Made by a program: the position numbers and the translations under genes. The notes under the pieces were generated by a model, which saw only the letters and a program-made list of their open reading frames with translations, did not search any database and was not told the origin of the DNA. Positions 54,448-63,309 of a stretch of 64,000 bases of DNA are shown here, piece by piece (the stretch's first letter is position 1; every line of letters begins with the position of its first letter). The stretch spans positions 310,001 through 374,000 of the forward strand of contig MKSR01000008.1 in NCBI GenBank assembly GCA_001898145.1. Reading direction: 5' to 3'. The DNA comes from Dyadobacter sp. 50-39. GTDB taxonomy: Bacteria; Bacteroidota; Bacteroidia; Cytophagales; Spirosomataceae.

Positions 54448-56115
54448 ATGATTGATCATATACTCACCTTTTTAATTGCCATACCATTACTGGGCGCCGC
54501 TGCCATCGCATTCTGGCCGGCCGACAGCCAGCACAATTTCCGCCTCATTGCATTGGTGGCATTGCTGCTGGAAGTAGTCGTTGCCGCAACGTCCTTTTTG
54601 TCGTTCAACAGCCAGGAAGCAGGGCTGCAACTTTCCGAAGTGCGGGAATGGATCACATTGCCCATTGGCTCCCTGGGTGTCATTTCCATTGATTACGCGT
54701 TGGCTGTGGACGGGATCAGCTTTCCGCTGGTGCTACTGGCTGTGGTGGTGCTGTTGGTGGGCGTTGTGAGTTCGTGGAATGTCAATCACAAATCCAGGGC
54801 GTATTTCGGACTCTATTTGCTGCTCAGCGGCAGTGTAATGGGCTGTTTCCTCGCTCAGGACTTCTTTCTGTTCTACCTCTTTTTCGAATTCATGCTTCTG
54901 CCGATGTATTTTCTCATCGGCTTGTGGGGCGGCCCGCGGCGGGAGTATGCTGCATTGAAATTTTTCATTTACACATTCCTGGGCTCGCTGCTGATCCTGA
55001 TCGTGATGATCGGGCTGTACCTCTCGGTGATCGACCCGATCGAGACCGCCCGCGCCGTAGGCCTCATCGGCCCCGAAGACGCGGTTCATCCCGACATGAT
55101 CCCGCAAATCCAGCAATGGCTCTTCGACGGCAAAATCGCACCGGAGCAGCTGATCCACACTTTCCGTTTCACCTACCTGGCCGACCCGGGTAATTATATT
55201 CCGGGGTCCATTCTGAGCGCCGCTTCTGAGTTTTTCATTGCAGATGTCCCCGTACGTTTGCTCGCGTTCTGGTTTCTGTTCATCGGCTTTGCCGTGAAAC
55301 TACCCGTGGTCCCCGTACACACGTGGCTACCCGACGCACACGTGGAGGCACCTACGCCTATATCCGTCGTGCTGGCTGGTATTTTGCTAAAAATCGGAGG
55401 GTACGGTTTCATCCGCATCGTCGACGGCTTCTTCCCGGCGGAGGCACTTTACAGCGCCATTCCGCTGGCTATTTTGGGGATGATCTCGATCGTCTATGGC
55501 GGTTTCAATGCATTGGGCCAGCACGATCTGAAAAAGATGATCGCCTACTCGTCTGTATCGCACATGGGTTTCGTCCTGCTCGGTATCGCCGCGTTCACAC
55601 CCGAAGGCTTCAACGGCGCCATTTACCAGATGGTTAGCCATGGCATATTGTCGGCAATGCTCTTCCTGCTCACCGGCGTCCTGTACGACCGTACGCACGA
55701 CCGCCGCATCGACCATTACCGCGGGCTGATCTCCGTCATGCCGCAGTACACCGTCGTCACCGGTATTGCATTTTTCGCTTCCCTGGGCCTTCCCGGATTC
55801 TCGGGGTTCGTCGGAGAGCTGTTTACCCTCATGGGCGCCTTCCAGTCCGACGCTCTGCCGGTCTGGATCCCTGCATTGTCTACGCTGGGCATCGTCCTCG
55901 CTGCCGGCTATTTCCTCTGGACTTACCAGCGCATGTTTTTCAGCTCATTCTGGTTTAAGAACGCCACCACACAAGTCCTCACCGACCTCACGCGCCGCGA
56001 GAAGTTCATGCTGATCCCCCTCGTGATCCTCACGATCCTGATCGGTATCCTTCCGGGACCGCTATTCGACTTGTCAGGCCCTACGATCGAGGCCTGGCTG
56101 GAAGGGTTGAAGTAG
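54448..56115 (+). CDS. nuoM: NADH-quinone oxidoreductase subunit M-like protein
   Basis: A 555-residue antiporter-type complex I subunit. Family motifs are FFLFYLFFEFMLLPMYFLIGLWGGPRREYAALKFFIYTFLGSLLIL, VKLPVVPVHTWLPDAHVEAPTPISVVLAGILLKIGGYGFIRI and GQHDLKKMIAYSSVSHMGFVLLGI. The ionisable membrane residues (Glu in FFEFM, Lys in VKLP and LKK) are conserved. An insertion of about 50 residues after the fifth helix (IDPIETARAVGLIGPEDAVHPDM...) is seen in Bacteroidota. The next gene is convergent and unrelated, so nuoLM stand as a pair here. Confidence 0.93.
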   Translation: MIDHILTFLIAIPLLGAAAIAFWPADSQHNFRLIALVALLLEVVVAATSFLSFNSQEAGLQLSEVREWITLPIGSLGVISIDYALAVDGISFPLVLLAVVVLLVGVVSSWNVNHKSRAYFGLYLLLSGSVMGCFLAQDFFLFYLFFEFMLLPMYFLIGLWGGPRREYAALKFFIYTFLGSLLILIVMIGLYLSVIDPIETARAVGLIGPEDAVHPDMIPQIQQWLFDGKIAPEQLIHTFRFTYLADPGNYIPGSILSAASEFFIADVPVRLLAFWFLFIGFAVKLPVVPVHTWLPDAHVEAPTPISVVLAGILLKIGGYGFIRIVDGFFPAEALYSAIPLAILGMISIVYGGFNALGQHDLKKMIAYSSVSHMGFVLLGIAAFTPEGFNGAIYQMVSHGILSAMLFLLTGVLYDRTHDRRIDHYRGLISVMPQYTVVTGIAFFASLGLPGFSGFVGELFTLMGAFQSDALPVWIPALSTLGIVLAAGYFLWTYQRMFFSSFWFKNATTQVLTDLTRREKFMLIPLVILTILIGILPGPLFDLSGPTIEAWLEGLK

Positions 56116-56138
56116 GAGTAGGACCTACTGAGTATCAT

Positions 56139-57278
56139 TTATGGGATATCCGTGGCGGTCAAGAATTGGTCGCGGTTAGCAGGAGTTATCACCGAAGTTT
56201 TTGCGCGGGGATAATGAGTTAGAAAAGTAGACGGAAAACGAACGGAGGCTTCGGAATTCCACTTGAATTCGAAGGCGCGTAATTCCCCTTTTACTTCCTC
56301 GATATAATCTACTTCCTGTTGCAGTGTAGTACGCCAGAAATATATTCTTGCATCCAGCTGTTTTGCATTCAAAAACTTTTTACGCTCGCTGATAATGTAG
56401 TTTTCCCACAATGCACCAACGTCTTTCCGGTTTTGCAGCGGGTTAAAATTGTTCGTCACGGCATTGATAATCCCGTTATCATAAAAATAAATCTTCCTCC
56501 CCTTTTTGATCTCGGTGCGGACATTTCCCGAAAATGCAGGGACCGTAAAAAGCACGAATGCTTTTTCGAGCAAATCAATGTATTTCTCCACCGTTTTGTT
56601 ATCCGCCTGAATCAGCCGCCCTATTTCCGTAACACTTACTTCGCTTCCCACCTGCAATGCGAGTGCTTTCACAATTTTTTCAAGCAAAACAGGCTTCTTG
56701 ATTTGTTCCAGCACGAGCAAATCCTTGTAGAGATAACTGTTCGCAATGAGTTTGAGGTGCCTTTCCGCATTCACCGGGTCGGTTACTATTTCGGGATACG
56801 AGCCGAAAATAAGGCGTTGTTCCAAAAGCCGCTGCTCGGTAAGGTAATCGGTGTAACTGACCAATTCGTCGTACGAAATAGGTAGTAGCTGCATTTCATA
56901 TCGTCTGCCGGTAAGCGGCTCGTTGATATTCCCCGCCAATTCAAAAGAAGAGGAGCCAGTGGCGATTACCTGTACGTGCTTCAACCGGTCCACTATAATC
57001 TTGATCACGACGCCGATGTCCTGAATACGCTGTGCTTCGTCTATAAATACGATTTCGTGATCCCCGATAATCCTTTCGAGCAAAGTGACATTCGGTCGCA
57101 GGAAAGCTTCCCGGGTATCGGCATCGTCGCCATTGAGCCGTAGTGTTTTTTTGCCAATAATTTGAAGCAGTTGTTCGGAAAAAGTCGTTTTACCGGCCTG
57201 TCTCGGACCGTAAATAATCAATGCTTTTCCTTTAAACAAGGAGTCTAACGCAGCTTGCTGTTGGTTTCTGACGATCAT
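56139..57278 (-). CDS. AAA_14 / DUF4143 ATPase (second copy type)
   Basis: A 379-residue protein of the same family as the one at 17441-18595, but only distantly similar. It has Walker A YGPRQAGKTTF (about 23-33), Walker B VFIDEAQRIQ, sensor ATGSSSFELAG, and the winged-helix-like segment EIGRLIQADNKTVEKYIDLLEKAFVLF. A C-terminal DUF4143 nuclease-like domain has WENYIISERKKF, FWRTTLQQEVDYIEE and FEFKWN, giving the E...D...ExK pattern. It is preceded by three 32-bp-spaced dyads and convergent with nuoM. The biological role of the family is unresolved. Confidence 0.9.
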   Translation of the reverse strand: MIVRNQQQAALDSLFKGKALIIYGPRQAGKTTFSEQLLQIIGKKTLRLNGDDADTREAFLRPNVTLLERIIGDHEIVFIDEAQRIQDIGVVIKIIVDRLKHVQVIATGSSSFELAGNINEPLTGRRYEMQLLPISYDELVSYTDYLTEQRLLEQRLIFGSYPEIVTDPVNAERHLKLIANSYLYKDLLVLEQIKKPVLLEKIVKALALQVGSEVSVTEIGRLIQADNKTVEKYIDLLEKAFVLFTVPAFSGNVRTEIKKGRKIYFYDNGIINAVTNNFNPLQNRKDVGALWENYIISERKKFLNAKQLDARIYFWRTTLQQEVDYIEEVKGELRAFEFKWNSEASVRFPSTFLTHYPRAKTSVITPANRDQFLTATDIP

Positions 57279-57284
57279 AATTTC

Positions 57285-57360
57285 GGATTCAATTCCAATA
57301 AAATTATGATATTCAAGGATTCAAATCCAAAATAATCATGATATTTTTGGATTTTAATCC
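57285..57360 (-). repeat. Three 12-bp dyads at exact 32-bp spacing before a DUF4143 ATPase gene
   Basis: In plus-strand reading, GGATTCAATTCC (57285-57296), GGATTCAAATCC (57317-57328) and GGATTTTAATCC (57349-57360) are each GGATTnnAATCC-like inverted repeats, with starts 32 bp apart. The stretches between them also share ATGATATT. The first dyad ends 7 bp from the start codon of the ATPase gene. A 32-bp period is about three helical turns, so bound proteins would line up on one face. This is likely an operator array. Confidence 0.8.
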
Positions 57361-57392
57361 CAAATGATCACGTTTTTGATCCTTAGCAGCCG

Positions 57393-57857
57393 CTACCTTC
57401 CAAATAACTGATCCAAACTGAACCGCCCTTTTTTCGATAATCCTTCCAGTGTCTGCTGCTGGTCGGGGGTCAGGATTTCGATGATTTCAATGCGCTTTTC
57501 TTCGGCCAGACGCCTCCGGTCGCTGCGTTTGTTATCGCCGCGCCGCTTCATTTTTCTCTCCATTCTGGCGTAACGCCGGTCGATCTTTTTGAGCTGCTTC
57601 TGCTGACGCTTCGTGAGTTGGAGCTGGTCGGCGTACTTGTCCATGTTCTTTTCCAGTCGCCGGTTGTTCAGTTTGCTGTTACTGGCGTCGTCATTCTGGT
57701 AAATGTCGTCATCGCGGCGGTCGTAACCGCGGCGGTCGCTAGTGCGGTCATTGCTCTGATAACGATCTCTTTTGCGCGACTGACCAAACGAGTCGGATGT
57801 GGACAAGCCTCCTAGCAGCAGGCCTAGGGCGAAGAGCAGCGTCAGGATTTTTTTCAT
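57393..57857 (-). CDS. Basic periplasmic protein with Spy/CpxP-like LTxxQ motif
   Basis: A 154-residue exported protein with a signal peptide (about 1-25), a disordered Arg/Asp-rich stretch (RKRDRYQSNDRTSDRRGYDRRDDD) and a helical, highly basic C-terminal part. ILTPDQQQTLEGL near residue 132 resembles the LTxxQ motif of Spy/CpxP periplasmic chaperones, and LQLTKRQQKQLKKIDRRY resembles its partner. Low sequence identity makes this a structural guess. The ATG at 57857 gives a normal signal peptide. Confidence 0.72.
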   Translation of the reverse strand: MKKILTLLFALGLLLGGLSTSDSFGQSRKRDRYQSNDRTSDRRGYDRRDDDIYQNDDASNSKLNNRRLEKNMDKYADQLQLTKRQQKQLKKIDRRYARMERKMKRRGDNKRSDRRRLAEEKRIEIIEILTPDQQQTLEGLSKKGRFSLDQLFGR

Positions 57858-58088
57858 GGGGTGATGATGGGTTAAAATTCGATGCATATAACGGCAACTG
57901 CAACCGGTAGTATATAATGCAGCCGTTTTTTCACTATGTCACAGAGTTTTAGACTTATTCAAATAAATATGGTTTTGTGCAGGAGCACGGATGGTATTTT
58001 TTGCAATCTTTACAGTAGTTACTGTTAGTTTTATTTCAAACTACGTTCTATTTTCCAAATTTTATTTCCCTACACCCTGTTTTATCAG
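57858..58088. other. Divergent region with palindrome ACAGTA-GT-TACTGT
   Basis: 231 bp between the basic periplasmic protein gene and the DUF5009-type gene. It contains a 6-bp-arm dyad at 58012-58025, 64 bp before the ATG at 58089, a plausible operator. No other strong signal is seen. Confidence 0.45.
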
Positions 58089-59204
58089 ATGAAAGATAGT
58101 GCTCCTTCACAAAGGTTATTGTCCCTGGATACGTTGCGTGGTTTTGATATGTTCTGGATTTCGGGTGGCGAAGAAATTTTCCATATGCTTGCGAAAGTGA
58201 CCGGCTGGTCGTGGGCGATCGTGCTGGCCCACCAGTTTACCCACCCCGAATGGAATGGTTTCCGTGCCTATGACCTCATTTTCCCCACGTTTCTGTTCAT
58301 GGCCGGTGTTTCGACGCCGTTTTCACTGGGGAGCCGCCTCGAAAAAGGAGTCCCGCCGTCGCAACTGGTGCGCAAGGTGATCCAGCGCGGCATTATCCTC
58401 GTCATTCTGGGAATCATTTATAACAACGGCCTTTTCGAAACGGAATGGTCGCAGATGCGCTACCCGAGCGTACTTGCGCGCATCGGGCTCGCGGGCATGT
58501 TTGCCCAGATCATCTACCTCTATTTCGGTTACCGGGCGCGGTGGATCTGGTTCGGCGGGCTGCTCATCGGCTATTACCTGTTCATGATGTTCTACCCCGT
58601 GCCGGGCTGCGGCGCTGGGATGCTCACTATCGACTGCAACCCGGCGAGCTACTTCGACAAAATGCTGATCCCTGGACGTCTCCACCTAAAAATACACGAT
58701 CCCGAAGGCCTGGTCTCGACCATACCGGCTATCGCCACCGGCCTCATGGGCATATTCGCAGGTGAGTTGCTGCGCACGAGCCACGAGGTTATTTCTCAGA
58801 AGAGTAAAGTCGTTTACCTGGTTTTTGCAGGAATTGTCAGCCTGCTGCTGTGCCTGGTTTGGGATTATTTTTTCCCCATTAACAAAAACCTCTGGACCAG
58901 TTCCTTTGTACTCTGCGCGGGTGGGTTCAGTACCTTGCTGCTGGCGCTGTTTTATTGGATCGTCGATATACTCCAATATCGCAAATGGACGCTTTTCTTT
59001 GTCGTAATCGGCATGAATTCAATTGTCATTTACATGGTTGGCCGTTTCATCGACTTTGGTTACACAGCCCGCGCCTTGTTCGGCGGCATTCTCAGCTATT
59101 TCCCTCATGGCGTAGAAGCGGTGGGCGAAGTAATTGCATTTATCGCGGTACAATGGGCGTTTATGTATTTACTTTACAGGAATAAACTGTTCTTAAAAGT
59201 ATAA
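58089..59204 (+). CDS. DUF5009-type transmembrane acyltransferase (heparan-alpha-glucosaminide N-acetyltransferase-like)
   Basis: A 371-residue membrane protein with about 10 helices. It starts with RLLSLDTLRGFDMFWISGGEEIFH and has DLIFPTFLFMAGVSTPFSL, RGIILVILGIIYNNGLF, YPSVLARIGLAGMFAQIIYLYFGY and GMNSIVIYMVGRFIDF. These match the bacterial relatives of human HGSNAT and NagX, which move acetyl groups across membranes to sugars. The active His of the family is not confidently placed. Its position 77 bp before gldA looks unrelated; it may act in cell-wall or glycan recycling. Confidence 0.85.
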   Translation: MKDSAPSQRLLSLDTLRGFDMFWISGGEEIFHMLAKVTGWSWAIVLAHQFTHPEWNGFRAYDLIFPTFLFMAGVSTPFSLGSRLEKGVPPSQLVRKVIQRGIILVILGIIYNNGLFETEWSQMRYPSVLARIGLAGMFAQIIYLYFGYRARWIWFGGLLIGYYLFMMFYPVPGCGAGMLTIDCNPASYFDKMLIPGRLHLKIHDPEGLVSTIPAIATGLMGIFAGELLRTSHEVISQKSKVVYLVFAGIVSLLLCLVWDYFFPINKNLWTSSFVLCAGGFSTLLLALFYWIVDILQYRKWTLFFVVIGMNSIVIYMVGRFIDFGYTARALFGGILSYFPHGVEAVGEVIAFIAVQWAFMYLLYRNKLFLKV

Positions 59205-59242
59205 AATGTCATGAATGGTCAATGAGTCAGGAATTGTTCAAT

Positions 59243-59274
59243 ATTCACTCATTCACTCATTCAATCATTCAAAA
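59243..59274 (+). repeat. Four 8-bp tandem repeats before the gldA-like gene
   Basis: ATTCACTC, ATTCACTC, ATTCAATC, ATTCAAAA in tandem, ending 7 bp before the ATG at 59282. An AATGAGT at 59222-59228 is the inverse complement of ACTCATT in the array, so a hairpin could form. Repeat number could vary by slippage; it lies in the leader, not the coding region. Confidence 0.7.
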
Positions 59275-59281
59275 TTAAAGT

Positions 59282-59992
59282 ATGATCGAAGTCACCAACC
59301 TGACCAAAGTATACGGAACGCAGCGAGCGGTCGATGGGATTTCATTTACCCTTAAAAAAGGAGAAATCGTAGGCTTTCTCGGCCCCAACGGCGCAGGTAA
59401 GTCGACGACGATGAAAATCCTGACGGGTTATCTCAAACCCACAGAGGGACTGGCCAAAGTATCGGATTTCGACGTGATACAGCAGCCCATGCCCGCGCGC
59501 AAGGCCATTGGCTACCTGCCCGAGCATAACCCCTTGTACCTGGACATGTACGTGGCTGAATTCCTGCTTTTTTCCGGAAAACTTTACGGCATGAATGGTG
59601 TGGCATTGAGCGCGTGGGTCGATGAAGTGATCGCGATGTGCGGGCTGGAACCGGAGCGCCGCAAAAAGATCGGGCAGCTTTCCAAAGGCTACCGGCAGCG
59701 CGTCGGACTGGCGCAATCGTTTTTGCACAATCCGGATGTGCTCATCCTCGACGAGCCGACGACCGGCCTCGATCCGAACCAGATCCAGGAGATCCGCGAG
59801 GTGATACGCACGGCGGGGAAGGACAAAACCGTGCTTTTCTCCACGCACATTATGCAGGAAGTAGAAGCATTGTGTGACCGCGTCATCATCATTAATAAAG
59901 GAAAAGTAGTAAGTGACAGCTCTTTGCAGGCACTTCGCGACACAGGTGACTCGCTGGAAGACACTTTCAGAAAGCTCACGCAGCAGGGTTGA
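59282..59992 (+). CDS. gldA: GldA-like ABC transporter ATP-binding protein
   Basis: A 236-residue ATPase. Walker A is GPNGAGKSTTMK, signature QLSKGYRQRVGLAQSFLHNP, Walker B VLILDEPTTGLDPNQ and the switch His in LFSTHIMQEVEAL. YLPEHNPLYLDMYVAEFL and the KIGQLSKGYRQRVGLA stretch are the usual wording of GldA, the ABC ATPase linked to gliding motility in Bacteroidota. It ends at 236 residues, shorter than the roughly 300 I recall for flavobacterial GldA. No gldF/gldG permease genes are nearby, so assignment to gliding is tentative. Confidence 0.8.
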   Translation: MIEVTNLTKVYGTQRAVDGISFTLKKGEIVGFLGPNGAGKSTTMKILTGYLKPTEGLAKVSDFDVIQQPMPARKAIGYLPEHNPLYLDMYVAEFLLFSGKLYGMNGVALSAWVDEVIAMCGLEPERRKKIGQLSKGYRQRVGLAQSFLHNPDVLILDEPTTGLDPNQIQEIREVIRTAGKDKTVLFSTHIMQEVEALCDRVIIINKGKVVSDSSLQALRDTGDSLEDTFRKLTQQG

Positions 59993-60087
59993 TGTTCTGA
60001 CACTAATTACCATAACCATAGTCGGTTAAGCAAATATTAGAATTGCATTAAAACGTTATTTTAAAGGATTTAATGCGCCCCAAAATT

Positions 60088-60101
60088 GTTACTATTGTAA
60101 C
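60088..60101 (+). promoter_or_regulatory. Dyad GTTAC-TATT-GTAAC before the GH3/beta-lactamase fusion
   Basis: Five-bp perfect arms around a 4-bp centre, next to a near -7 box (TAACTTTTG, 60098-60106), about 75 bp before the ATG. Possibly an operator. Confidence 0.35.
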
Positions 60102-60175
60102 TTTTGATGGACTCCAATGTCAGTTGTTGTTGAGTTTAAACCTAACATTCCCTCGTTAAGTCTGTGTTTTCAGGT

Positions 60176-63100
60176 ATGAAAAGTTGGTGGTTCGGCCGGT
60201 TTCGTGTTGTTTTGATTGTAGTGGCATTGGTAGTGCTTACCTCCATGGGATCTGTTGCGTGGAAAATGATGGCGGTCAGGACTGTGACAGTCGAACGTGC
60301 ACCTGCCGTTGTCGAAGCCAAACACAAAGCTCCCAAGAAGCGCCGCGATCCGGTGCTGGTATTGCCGGAAAACGAATGGGTGGACAGCACCCTCAAATCC
60401 CTGAGTATCGAGCAGAAAATCGGCCAGCTATTCATGGTGGCAACCTTCTCGAACCGCGACGAATCGCATTATAAATACATCGACAAGCTGATCAACGACT
60501 ACCAGATCGGCGGCCTGATCTTCTTCCAGGGCGGCCCGGTGGGCCAGGCGCAGCTTACCAATCGCTATCAGTCGCATTCCAATATCCCGCTTTTTATCGG
60601 CATAGACGGCGAATGGGGCCTGGGTATGCGCCTCGACAGCACGATTTCCTTCCCTAAACAAATGGTACTCGGCTCGATCCAGGACGATCAGCTGATTTAC
60701 CGCATGGGCGACGACATTGCCCGCCAGTGTAAGCGGCTCGGCATCCAGATCAACTTCGCGCCGGTTGCCGACGTCAACAGCAACCCGGCCAACCCGGTGA
60801 TCGGTATACGTTCTTTCGGCGAGGACCGCGATAACGTGACCCGGAAGTCGATTGCCTACATGAAAGGCTTGCAGCACAATCGCATTATTGCCACAGCCAA
60901 GCATTTCCCCGGGCATGGGGATACGGATGCGGATTCGCATTTCACATTGCCTGTGCTGACGCATTCTCTCGAACAGCTTAACAATACCGACCTTTACCCT
61001 TACCGCGAGATGATCGCGGACAGCCTCATGGGTGTGCTCAACGCGCATTTGTACATTCCTGCGCTGGACAACACGCCCAACCAGGCCAGCTCGCTTTCGG
61101 ATAAAGTGGTAACCGGCCTCCTCCGAAAAGACCTCGGCTTCCGCGGCCTGGTGTTTACCGATGCCATGAATATGCGGGGCGTGCTGAAAAATGGCAAGGC
61201 CGCCGATGTGAACCTCAAAGCACTGGTAGCGGGCAATGACGTGCTGCTCTACCCCGAGAGCATTGCCGAGACGATTACGCGGATCAAAGACGCGATCAAT
61301 CAAAAACAGATCAGCGAGAAGATCATCGACGATAAAGTCAAACGCATTTTACAGGCCAAGTACTGGGCGGGCCTCAGCAAATACCAGCCTATCGACATCA
61401 ATAACCTGTATTCCGACCTGAATAGCGAGAAAAGCAAGGAGCTCTACCGCGAACTCTGCGAGGCGTCGGTGACTGTGGTGAAAAACGACAATAACCTGCT
61501 CCCGATCGGCTCGGTTATGGACAACAATATGGCTTCGGTGAGTATTGGAGAGGGCAGCAGCGTCGCATTCCAGAAAATGCTTTCGACCTACAAACCCATG
61601 CGGAGCTATTCTTTCTACGACGGACCTTCGTCTCAAGAGCAGATCAGCGAAATGCTGGGTTACCTGGAACCATACAATACCGTGATCGTAGACATTCACG
61701 GCATCAGCTCGAAGCCCGGCCGGAACTATGGTGTTACTACCGGTATGGTCGATTTTGTGAACCAGCTGAAACAGCAGCACAAAAAAGTAATCCTTTGTCT
61801 CTTTGGTACCCCATACAGCATTCCGTTTTTTCCCGAAACAGACGTGCTCATCTGCACCAGTCAGGACGGAAAGGACCAGCAGGAAATCGTACCTCAGATT
61901 ATCTTCGGCGCATTGCCCTCGAAGGGACGCCTGCCGGTGTCGGTACTGGCCTACAAAACAGGGGCCGGTGTAAACACCACGACCATCAACCGCATCGCAT
62001 TCGGGACGCCTGAGAGCGTGGGTATCGACGGTAATTCGCTCAAAAAAATCGATGAAATTGCCAACGCGGCGGTGAATGACCATGTATTTCCCGGCTGCGA
62101 GGTGCTGGTAGCCCGACAAGGCAAGATTATTTACGAAAAGCAGTTCGGCGGGCTGAGCTACCGCACCACCGACCGAGTAACGCCTGAAACCATTTACGAC
62201 CTGGCCTCACTCACCAAAGTTTCGGCCACATTACAGGCTGTGATGCTCCTTTACGACCGGAAACAGATCAGTCTGGACGAGAAAGCTTCGAAATACCTCC
62301 CGGAACTGGCTGGTACCAATAAGCAGAACTTCACCGTCCGCGACTTGCTCCTGCACCGCTCGGGGCTCATTTCTTTCTATCCATCGCTTTGGGACAGGAC
62401 CAAAACCAGCGCCGGAGGCCTGCTGCCTGAATATTACAGTTCAAAACAAGACACGGCCTATTATTTACAGGTAGCACCCAAACTTTTTGCCAAACCTGCC
62501 TTGCGCGATTCGGTGTGGAAATGGGTGGTGGAATCTCCTATGAACAACCGCCGCGACCGCGCCGGTAACTACGGGTACCTTTACAGCGATCTTGGCTTTC
62601 TGACGCTTCAAAAAATAGTTGAAAAAATAACCGGCCAGCCCCTGGATATTTTTGTGGCCGCCAACATTTACGAGCCGCTGGGACTGCCTTATCTCGGCTT
62701 CAATCCCCTGCGCCGTTTTCCTGAAAAACAGATTGCGCCTACGGAACAGGATTACCGTTTTCGCGGGCAGTTACTCCAAGGGACCGTGCATGATCAGATG
62801 GCGGCCATTGTAGGCGGTGTTTCGGGACATGCGGGGCTTTTCGGTACCGCCCGTGACCTTGCCGTCTTACTGCAGATGAACTTGTGGAAGGGCAATTATG
62901 CCGGCAAACGCTATTACGAACAGGCTACCGTGCCATTTTTTTCGCGCTTGTACGACGAATCGCACCACCGCGGATTAGGCTGGGACAAAGCACCCGCAGA
63001 CGGCAACAGTTCCTACGTTTCAGCACAGGCGTCGGTAAACTCATTCGGGCACACCGGCTTTACGGGTACTATGGTGTGGGTGGATCCGGAGGAAGATATT

Positions 63101-63232
63101 GTGTTTGTATTTCTTTCCAACCGCGTGAACCCGGATGCCGAAAACACTGCCATTACCACCCAACGTACACGGCGAAAAATCCAGGACGTAGTGTATAGTT
63201 CGTTGATCCAACGGAAAAGCCAGCTTCCATAA
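60176..63232 (+). CDS. GH3 beta-N-acetylhexosaminidase fused to class C beta-lactamase-type serine hydrolase
   Basis: A 1018-residue exported or membrane-anchored enzyme (hydrophobic segment about 10-30). The GH3 domain (about 65-400) has the NagZ motif KHFPGHGDTDADSH (Lys242-His255) and the nucleophile Asp329 in FTDAMNMRGV. A GH3 C-terminal domain follows to about 600. The serine hydrolase domain (about 630-1018) has SLTK (Ser678, Lys681), YSD in YLYSDLGFLTLQKI and HTGFTG as the third motif. NagZ cleaves GlcNAc-anhydroMurNAc peptides, and the second domain could hydrolyse D-amino acid or ester bonds, so both halves suit peptidoglycan recycling. Such fusions recur in Bacteroidota. The ATG at 60176 is used. 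Confidence 0.92.
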   Translation: MKSWWFGRFRVVLIVVALVVLTSMGSVAWKMMAVRTVTVERAPAVVEAKHKAPKKRRDPVLVLPENEWVDSTLKSLSIEQKIGQLFMVATFSNRDESHYKYIDKLINDYQIGGLIFFQGGPVGQAQLTNRYQSHSNIPLFIGIDGEWGLGMRLDSTISFPKQMVLGSIQDDQLIYRMGDDIARQCKRLGIQINFAPVADVNSNPANPVIGIRSFGEDRDNVTRKSIAYMKGLQHNRIIATAKHFPGHGDTDADSHFTLPVLTHSLEQLNNTDLYPYREMIADSLMGVLNAHLYIPALDNTPNQASSLSDKVVTGLLRKDLGFRGLVFTDAMNMRGVLKNGKAADVNLKALVAGNDVLLYPESIAETITRIKDAINQKQISEKIIDDKVKRILQAKYWAGLSKYQPIDINNLYSDLNSEKSKELYRELCEASVTVVKNDNNLLPIGSVMDNNMASVSIGEGSSVAFQKMLSTYKPMRSYSFYDGPSSQEQISEMLGYLEPYNTVIVDIHGISSKPGRNYGVTTGMVDFVNQLKQQHKKVILCLFGTPYSIPFFPETDVLICTSQDGKDQQEIVPQIIFGALPSKGRLPVSVLAYKTGAGVNTTTINRIAFGTPESVGIDGNSLKKIDEIANAAVNDHVFPGCEVLVARQGKIIYEKQFGGLSYRTTDRVTPETIYDLASLTKVSATLQAVMLLYDRKQISLDEKASKYLPELAGTNKQNFTVRDLLLHRSGLISFYPSLWDRTKTSAGGLLPEYYSSKQDTAYYLQVAPKLFAKPALRDSVWKWVVESPMNNRRDRAGNYGYLYSDLGFLTLQKIVEKITGQPLDIFVAANIYEPLGLPYLGFNPLRRFPEKQIAPTEQDYRFRGQLLQGTVHDQMAAIVGGVSGHAGLFGTARDLAVLLQMNLWKGNYAGKRYYEQATVPFFSRLYDESHHRGLGWDKAPADGNSSYVSAQASVNSFGHTGFTGTMVWVDPEEDIVFVFLSNRVNPDAENTAITTQRTRRKIQDVVYSSLIQRKSQLP

Positions 63233-63309
63233 ATCACCTTCAGGGTATTTGAAAAATATCTCTAACTTTACCAGTCAAAAGGTTAGCGGAAAGATATTAA
63301 GACAGATAC

